Assembly: GCA_964640725.1 (NCBI GenBank)
Contig: CAZXIJ010000043.1
Location: forward strand, 1-20,272
DNA from: CALHVX01 sp964640725
GTDB taxonomy: Bacteria; Pseudomonadota; Gammaproteobacteria; Pseudomonadales; Azotimanducaceae
Direction of reading: 5' to 3'
Length of the DNA stretch: 20,272 bases
Below the pieces are notes generated by a model that saw only the letters and a list, made by a program, of their open reading frames with translations, was not told where the DNA came from and ran no database searches. Shown here piece after piece: positions 15,746-20,272 of the stretch (positions are counted from its first letter, which is position 1; the number at the start of each line of letters is the position of its first letter). The position numbers were made by a program, and so were the translations under genes.

Positions 15746-16583
15746 CTTTCGCTTCGAGCTGGGCAAGCGCCTGAACGACTTCCCGCAGCGGGTCGCCCTG
15801 TACAGCAACCCCAAAAAAACCGTTCGGAAAAACGTGAAGCGGCTCGCCGAACTGCAGGAGACGCTGTACGCAGACAATCGCTACGCCCTGCTGATTGTCT
15901 TTCAGGGCATGGATACGGCGGGCAAGGACAGCACGATCGAAAAGGTGTTCAGCGGCGTCAACCCGCAGGGCTTTCAGGTCTTTGGCTTTAAGCAGCCCAC
16001 CTACACGGACATCGATCACAACTATCTGTGGCGCTACTGGCAACGCATGCCGGAGCGCGGGCGCATCGGCATCTTCAATCGCTCTTACTACGAAGAAGCC
16101 CTGGTCGTGCGCGTGCATCCGGAGATCATCGAGAAGCGACCGGTGCCCAACGATCCGATTGACGATGCGTTCTGGGAACATCGCTTCGACGACTTCCGCA
16201 GCCTCGAGGCCCACCTGCACCGCAACGGCACCCGCGTGATCAAGTTCTTTCTGAACGTCTCGAAAGAAGAGCAGCGCCAACGCCTGCTGCGGCGGCTGCG
16301 CGAGCCGGAAAAGCACTGGAAATTCAGCAGCAACGATGTTGTCGAACGCGGTTACTGGGACGAGTACCGGCACGCCTTCGAGCAGGTCATCACCCACACC
16401 CACACCGAACACTCGCCCTGGTATGTGATCCCGGCCGACGACAAGTGGACCATGCGAGCGCTCGTCAGCGAGGCAATCGATAACGCGCTGACGGATCTGG
16501 ACCTGAGTTTTCCGGAACCGGACCCGGACGAGGTGGCCAGGTTCGCCCAGGCCCGGGCAAAGCTGCTTGCCGAGACCAGCTAG
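15726..16583 (+). CDS. ppk2: PPK2 family polyphosphate kinase
   Basis: Transfers phosphate between polyphosphate and nucleotides in the cytoplasm. The 285-residue single-domain protein has Walker A GMDTAGKDS (61-69) and the second motif GIFNRSYYEEALVVRVHPE (115-133), followed by a lid region RLREPEKHWKFSSNDV. FNRS with YYEE, rather than FDRSWYN, points to the class III-like subgroup that can convert AMP as well as ADP; that subgroup call is inference. The start is GTG at 15726, inside the end of the DUF2891 gene, and no ATG is available before Walker A. It ends tail-to-tail with the nadV gene, sharing a CTAG. A role in energy or polyphosphate management is expected. Confidence 0.9.
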   Translation: MASHSNNFRFELGKRLNDFPQRVALYSNPKKTVRKNVKRLAELQETLYADNRYALLIVFQGMDTAGKDSTIEKVFSGVNPQGFQVFGFKQPTYTDIDHNYLWRYWQRMPERGRIGIFNRSYYEEALVVRVHPEIIEKRPVPNDPIDDAFWEHRFDDFRSLEAHLHRNGTRVIKFFLNVSKEEQRQRLLRRLREPEKHWKFSSNDVVERGYWDEYRHAFEQVITHTHTEHSPWYVIPADDKWTMRALVSEAIDNALTDLDLSFPEPDPDEVARFAQARAKLLAETS

Positions 16584-17971
16584 GCCAGCGCCGACCCATC
16601 GTCGTGCAGTCGCGCCCGGATCGCGTCAAAGTCCTCGTCCACCAGCAACTCGCCGTCGCGGTAGACCGTGCGCAGCAGATCCGTTCGTTGCCCGAGTTCG
16701 GTCACCGGCACCGTGGCATAGGTTTCGTCGTACACTAGCGCCAGCCGACCGCGCTTTGAGCGCTTGCCCGGGTCCGTGACCGGGTCCTTGTAAACGTCGC
16801 GCCACTGCCCGTCGATGCAGACTGCAGAGGCCTTCATCGCGAACTGCTGCGTGTCTCGATTGACCTTTTGCAGCAACTCCCCGCCCATGCCAAAGGCAAC
16901 GTTCTCCGCACTGAGACCCTGCCCCTCCATGGCGTCCAGCACCTGGCCGATCATCGCCGGGCTGACCCCGTCCCCCTGAATCACCCGCACGCAGTCCGGC
17001 AACACGCGATAGCCCTTGCTGTTCACCCGGTGGCCAAACTTCGCCATGAGCCGCTCGAGGGCCGCGCAGACAATCGTGACCGGATCGCCGCTGTCCGGTC
17101 GTACCACCAGGGTGCCGCCGCTGTTCTCCACTGCCTCCCGCAGGGTCGTGCCCCAGTGCTGGTCAATCGCAGCAAACAGGTCGTAGGAATCAGACACCAC
17201 GGCCACCGTTTGCCCAGGTCTTGCGAACTGGCCCAGCATGTTCTCGTAGGCCTGCGCTTCGCCCGCTCGGCCCCAGGCCGTTATGGTGCTGTGCTCTGCT
17301 GCAGGAATCGATACGCCGGGCATATCAGCGCCGTAGCTGTCCCGCAGCAATCGGATCGCGCTGAGCGTGTCCGTGCCCTGAAAGCTGAGCAGGTGCGCCG
17401 CGCCGCCAATCGCTGCTGTCTCCAGAGAGCTCGCGCCGCGCGCGCCAAAGTCCTGCAGCTTGAATTCCAGCCCGTCCACGCTGTCGGCGGTGGCGGCCAG
17501 GGCGTCGCCAATGATCTGCCGACAGCCAAAGGCCCGGGTCGCCACCGTGGTCGGGTACCAGATGGCGCGCAGCAACGCTGTTTCGAGATAGCTGGTCAGC
17601 CAGGCGCACGCCGGATCCGTGTTGCAGATCTGCAGCATGACGTTGGAGACCGGCAACCGGGTGCCCTCCGGTACCGCCTGAATGTGCACCGGCAGCCAAC
17701 CGCCGTGCACGTCGAGGATATGGCGCCAGCCAGCCTCGTTAAACGGCAGCCCGTGCGCGGGCAAGAGCGCCCGGGCTTCATCGACCTGCGCTGGCGTGAC
17801 CGGCCGGCTCAGGTAGCGCTTAAGATAGCGCTGCAGACCGAAACACACGGTGTAGGGCAGCTCGCCGCCCCGGGACTCGACGTAGCTGGACACCGCGGTG
17901 GTGCCTGGCGGGTACTGCAGAAAATGGGACGTCTTGTACGAGTCGACATCCAGGACCAGGTTGTCGTCCAT
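16580..17971 (-). CDS. nadV: Nicotinamide phosphoribosyltransferase (NAMPT type)
   Basis: Makes nicotinamide mononucleotide from nicotinamide and PRPP, the first step of a short NAD salvage route. The 463-residue protein resembles animal and phage-like NAMPT: DSYKTSHFLQYPPGT (10-24), DFGARGASSLETAA (174-187), GTDTLSAI (199-206), PAAEHSTITAWG (223-234, with His227 matching the human catalytic His247), and VVRPDSGDP (289-297, with Arg291 and Asp293). The His-to-Arg spacing of 64 matches the human enzyme. AAG-poor but GGGGA-rich sequence precedes the ATG by about seven bases. It follows the serine hydrolase gene by 12 bp. A partner NMN adenylyltransferase is not in the window. Nicotinate specificity is less likely given the NAMPT-like motifs. 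Confidence 0.9.
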   Translation of the reverse strand: MDDNLVLDVDSYKTSHFLQYPPGTTAVSSYVESRGGELPYTVCFGLQRYLKRYLSRPVTPAQVDEARALLPAHGLPFNEAGWRHILDVHGGWLPVHIQAVPEGTRLPVSNVMLQICNTDPACAWLTSYLETALLRAIWYPTTVATRAFGCRQIIGDALAATADSVDGLEFKLQDFGARGASSLETAAIGGAAHLLSFQGTDTLSAIRLLRDSYGADMPGVSIPAAEHSTITAWGRAGEAQAYENMLGQFARPGQTVAVVSDSYDLFAAIDQHWGTTLREAVENSGGTLVVRPDSGDPVTIVCAALERLMAKFGHRVNSKGYRVLPDCVRVIQGDGVSPAMIGQVLDAMEGQGLSAENVAFGMGGELLQKVNRDTQQFAMKASAVCIDGQWRDVYKDPVTDPGKRSKRGRLALVYDETYATVPVTELGQRTDLLRTVYRDGELLVDEDFDAIRARLHDDGSALA

Positions 17972-17983
17972 CGATCGTCCCCG

Positions 17984-19126
17984 CTAGCCCAGCGAGCGGT
18001 AAGCAGCCTGCAGCAGCGAAAAGCCCCGCGGGTCGCCCAGCAGCCCCGACTCCATCTTGTTCATCACGTAAGATACGCAAAGCTTCGCGTCGGCATCCAC
18101 CACGACGGTGGAACCGCCCCAGCCGCCCCAGTAGGCGATGCGCTCGTTCGGGCCCATGGGCAGCGCATCGCTGGTCAGCCCGTAGCCCATGCCGAAGCGA
18201 ATGGGCATGCCGAACACCAGGTCTTTGCCGGCAATCTGCTCTTCAAAGATCTTGTCGCAGCCGGCCTGGCTCAGCAGGCGCACGCCGAACGCTTCGCCGC
18301 CATTGGCCACCACGGTTTGCACCTTGACCACAGACCGGGCGTTGCCGTGACCGTTGGCCGCCGGAATCTCGGCCTGACGCCAGGCCGCGGTACGCGATGC
18401 GCTGGCTTTGGCCAGGGGACTGCGGAAAGTCCGCGCGCCGATGCTGTTCGGGTCGCCACCGGCCGATTGCGGGGGCGTGGCTGGCGGCACCAGCTCGCCG
18501 ATGCGATCGAAGTGTTCCGGCCCGGTGCCGATGTGAAAATCTGCGCCCAGGGGGCCGGCGATCTGCTCGGCAAAAAAGGTGCCCAGGGAACTGCCCGTGA
18601 CCCGCCGCACCACTTCGCCGATCAGGTGGCCCTGGGTCATGGCGTGGTAACCGCTAGCCGTGCCAGGCTCCCACCAGGGCGCCTGAGCGGCCAGCGCGGC
18701 AACCATGAAGTCCCAGTCGTAGATGCGGTCATCCTGAATCTGCTCGTCCATGCCCGACAGCCCGGCGCTGTGGCTCATGAAATGCTTGAGCAGCACGCCT
18801 TCCTTGCCGTTCTGGGCAAACTCCGGCCAGTAGCGCGCCACCGGCGCCTCGAAATCCACCTCGCCCCGGTCTGCCAGCACCAGCAGGCACAGGGCCGCCA
18901 TGGTCTTGGTGGTGGAGTAGACGTTGACGATGGTGTCCTCTTGCCAGGGCTGCGTGCCTTCGCGGTCCCGGGAGCCGCCCCACAGGTCCACCACGTACTC
19001 GCCGTTCAGCGTGACCGCAACGCAGGCGCCCACATCGCCGTGTTCGGTGAAGTTCTTTTCGAAGGTTTCCCGGACGGCGGCAAAGGCCTCGTCGCAGTGA
19101 CCGGAGATGGCCGGCATATCGCTCAT
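17984..19126 (-). CDS. Serine hydrolase, beta-lactamase (class C)/family VIII esterase type
   Basis: A 380-residue protein with the beta-lactamase fold motifs: STTK (71-74, nucleophile Ser71 and Lys74), Tyr160 in SGYHAMTQGHLIGE in the YxN position, and WGGWGGS (333-339) in place of the KTG box. This matches EstB-like family VIII esterases more than true beta-lactamases. No signal peptide is seen at the chosen start MSDMPAIS (19126), so it is probably cytoplasmic, and a substrate such as a short-chain ester is plausible. The open frame runs much further upstream, but that part is antisense to the DUF4197 gene and is not coding. GGAAG lies about eight bases before the ATG. It probably shares a transcript with nadV (12-bp gap). 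Confidence 0.9.
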   Translation of the reverse strand: MSDMPAISGHCDEAFAAVRETFEKNFTEHGDVGACVAVTLNGEYVVDLWGGSRDREGTQPWQEDTIVNVYSTTKTMAALCLLVLADRGEVDFEAPVARYWPEFAQNGKEGVLLKHFMSHSAGLSGMDEQIQDDRIYDWDFMVAALAAQAPWWEPGTASGYHAMTQGHLIGEVVRRVTGSSLGTFFAEQIAGPLGADFHIGTGPEHFDRIGELVPPATPPQSAGGDPNSIGARTFRSPLAKASASRTAAWRQAEIPAANGHGNARSVVKVQTVVANGGEAFGVRLLSQAGCDKIFEEQIAGKDLVFGMPIRFGMGYGLTSDALPMGPNERIAYWGGWGGSTVVVDADAKLCVSYVMNKMESGLLGDPRGFSLLQAAYRSLG

Positions 19127-19240
19127 GAAGGTGCTTCCAGAAGTTTGAGGCCCAACTTTATCAAAGCAGGGGCTCTCGGGAAGCCACGGCGGCCAGGGCG
19201 TTGCTATCATGGCCGGGTACTCACAGCCCAGGGACTGCCC

Positions 19241-19984
19241 GTGACTCAGACCGCCTCCGTCCGCCGTCAACTGACCCGCCGCTTCGCCGCCCTGCTGTTG
19301 CTCGGGGGGCTCAGTGCCTGCGAGAGCGGCATGCTGGAGGAGGTGCTGAACAGCGTCGGCTCGGACAGCGCCGGGCTCAGCAACGACACCATCGCCGCGG
19401 GCCTGAAAGAGGCACTGACCGTGGGTACCGGGCGCGTGGTCGACAACCTCGGCACCAGCGGCGGCTTCGCCGCCTCGACGCGCTTTCGAATCCCCCTGCC
19501 CGAGCAGCTGCAGAAAGCCAAGAGCGTGGCCGCCAGGGTCGGCATGGACAGCTACTTCGTTACGCTGGAAGACAAGATGAACGAAGCTGCCGAGGCGGCG
19601 ACGCCAAAAGCCCGGGCGCTGTTTGTCGATGCGGTACAGGCACTGACCTTCCAGGATGTTCTGGGCATCTACCGCGGCGGCGACAACGCCGCCACGGAGT
19701 ATCTGCGCGGCCGGATGGCGGAACCGCTCAAGAGCGACATGCGCCCGGTCATCGATCAGAGCCTGGCCAAGGTTGGCGCCGTCAACGCCTTCAATCAGCT
19801 GCTGTCCCGCTACAATGCGCTGCCCCTGGTCGACGACATCGATGCCGACCTGTCTGGCCACGTGCTCGACTACGCCAACAGCGCGATCTTCGCGGAGCTG
19901 GCGGATCAGGAGGCGCAGATTCGCAACAACCCGGTCAAACGCTCTACCGCGTTACTGCAACAGGTCTTCGGCGCCTCAGGCTGA
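19241..19984 (+). CDS. DUF4197 family lipoprotein
   Basis: A 247-residue protein of DUF4197, found mostly in proteobacteria and of unknown function. It has a lipoprotein signal: arginine-rich start, hydrophobic LLLLGGL and lipobox LSAC with Cys27. Family blocks follow: SNDTIAAGLKEALTVGT (about 47-63), FRIPLPEQLQKAK, DKMNEAAEAATPKA, ALTFQDVLGIYRGGDNAATEY and the final DEEAQIRNNP-like EAQIRNNPVKRSTALLQQVFG. The start is GTG at 19241, with AGGGA seven bases upstream; no in-frame ATG gives a signal sequence. It is divergent from the serine hydrolase across 114 bp and overlaps the histidine kinase tail by 9 bp at its 3' end. Confidence 0.88.
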   Translation: MTQTASVRRQLTRRFAALLLLGGLSACESGMLEEVLNSVGSDSAGLSNDTIAAGLKEALTVGTGRVVDNLGTSGGFAASTRFRIPLPEQLQKAKSVAARVGMDSYFVTLEDKMNEAAEAATPKARALFVDAVQALTFQDVLGIYRGGDNAATEYLRGRMAEPLKSDMRPVIDQSLAKVGAVNAFNQLLSRYNALPLVDDIDADLSGHVLDYANSAIFAELADQEAQIRNNPVKRSTALLQQVFGASG

Positions 19985-20272
19985 GCCCTCGCCGGTTGCA
20001 GGTCCCGAGGCAGCGCGCGGCAGCCAGACCCGGGCACAGAAAGCGGCCCGATCGGTGCCTTGATCCCGGACGAAGCGCAGGGTGCCGCCGTGGCGACGGA
20101 CCACGTTGCTGACGATCGCGAGCCCAAGGCCGGTGCCGCCGGTCTCGCGGTTCCTCGAGCCTTCGAGGCGCACGTACGCCTTGGTGACCCGCGCCTGGTC
20201 GGCTTCGGGAATCCCGGGCCCTGGATCGCACACGGAGACGGCAATGCCCGGCTGCCCCTCTGCGCCCGGCTC
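19976..20272 (-). CDS. Sensor histidine kinase, C-terminal ATP-binding domain (partial)
   Basis: The frame stays open to the window edge, so the 5' part is missing. The visible 98 residues are the end of a HATPase domain: CDPGPGIPE is the G1 box, RETGGTGLGLAIV the G2 box, followed by RRHGGTLRF. The pattern DPGPGI, then AYVR, TGLGLAIV and a closing LP resembles EnvZ. The N, F and DHp (H) boxes lie outside the window, so the partner regulator and the signal are unknown. Its stop is 9 bp inside the convergent DUF4197 gene. Confidence 0.88.
   Translation of the reverse strand, partial: EPGAEGQPGIAVSVCDPGPGIPEADQARVTKAYVRLEGSRNRETGGTGLGLAIVSNVVRRHGGTLRFVRDQGTDRAAFCARVWLPRAASGPATGEGSA

Noticed and set aside
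17984..19861. A longer form of the serine hydrolase with about 245 extra N-terminal residues
   Set aside because: The extra part is antisense to the DUF4197 gene and lacks any domain; the ATG at 19126 gives the usual family length with a ribosome site.
16868..19984. A plus-strand open frame of more than 1000 codons spanning the nadV and serine hydrolase genes
   Set aside because: Only its last 247 codons (from 19241) are a real gene, DUF4197. The rest is antisense to two well-supported genes and has no recognisable domain; long spurious frames are common at this GC content.

Overview
The window is about 65% GC and gene-dense, with 17 protein genes (two cut by the window ends) and no RNA genes. 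Gammaproteobacterial flavour comes from a DUF4197 lipoprotein, a DUF2891 lipoprotein, an EnvZ-like sensor kinase tail and a small protein with repeated LTLAEPGA motifs. I infer a marine or environmental gammaproteobacterium, from a short-read draft or metagenome assembly, because a 100-N scaffold gap sits at 8034-8133. The taxon is an inference only.

Region 1 (1-5348, minus strand): a co-directional run read from right to left. It holds a TauD/TfdA-type dioxygenase, a secreted amidohydrolase, a CurA-like NADP-dependent oxidoreductase, an SDR, the FAD subunit of a molybdenum hydroxylase, and the first codons of the next gene. The gaps are short, so it looks like a catabolic or detoxification operon of unknown substrate.

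Region 2 (5474-13087, plus strand): an amidase, then diphosphomevalonate decarboxylase (mvaD), phosphomevalonate kinase (mvaK2), one polypeptide that fuses class II HMG-CoA reductase to mevalonate kinase, and a membrane-anchored helical-repeat protein. Most joints overlap or nearly touch. The exception is mvaD to mvaK2, where a 15-bp tandem repeat fills the intergenic space. Together the enzymes carry HMG-CoA to isopentenyl diphosphate. Thiolase, HMG-CoA synthase and IPP isomerase are not in the window. The mevalonate route is uncommon in gammaproteobacteria, and the reductase-kinase fusion is the most striking item here.

Region 3 (13122-14493, minus strand): the LTLAEPGA-repeat protein, then a pair of tandem perfect hairpins, then a glutathione S-transferase.

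Region 4 (14591-16583, plus strand): a DUF2891 lipoprotein overlapping a PPK2 polyphosphate kinase. Region 5 (16580-19126, minus strand): a serine hydrolase of the beta-lactamase family followed by an NAMPT-type phosphoribosyltransferase (NAD salvage). Region 6: a DUF4197 lipoprotein (19241-19984, plus) converging on the 3' end of a histidine kinase (minus, running off the right edge).

No coding-free stretch exceeds 300 bases. The longest, 7883-8164, contains the repeat array, the gap and a duplicated contig end. No tRNA, rRNA, CRISPR, insertion sequence or integrase was seen.
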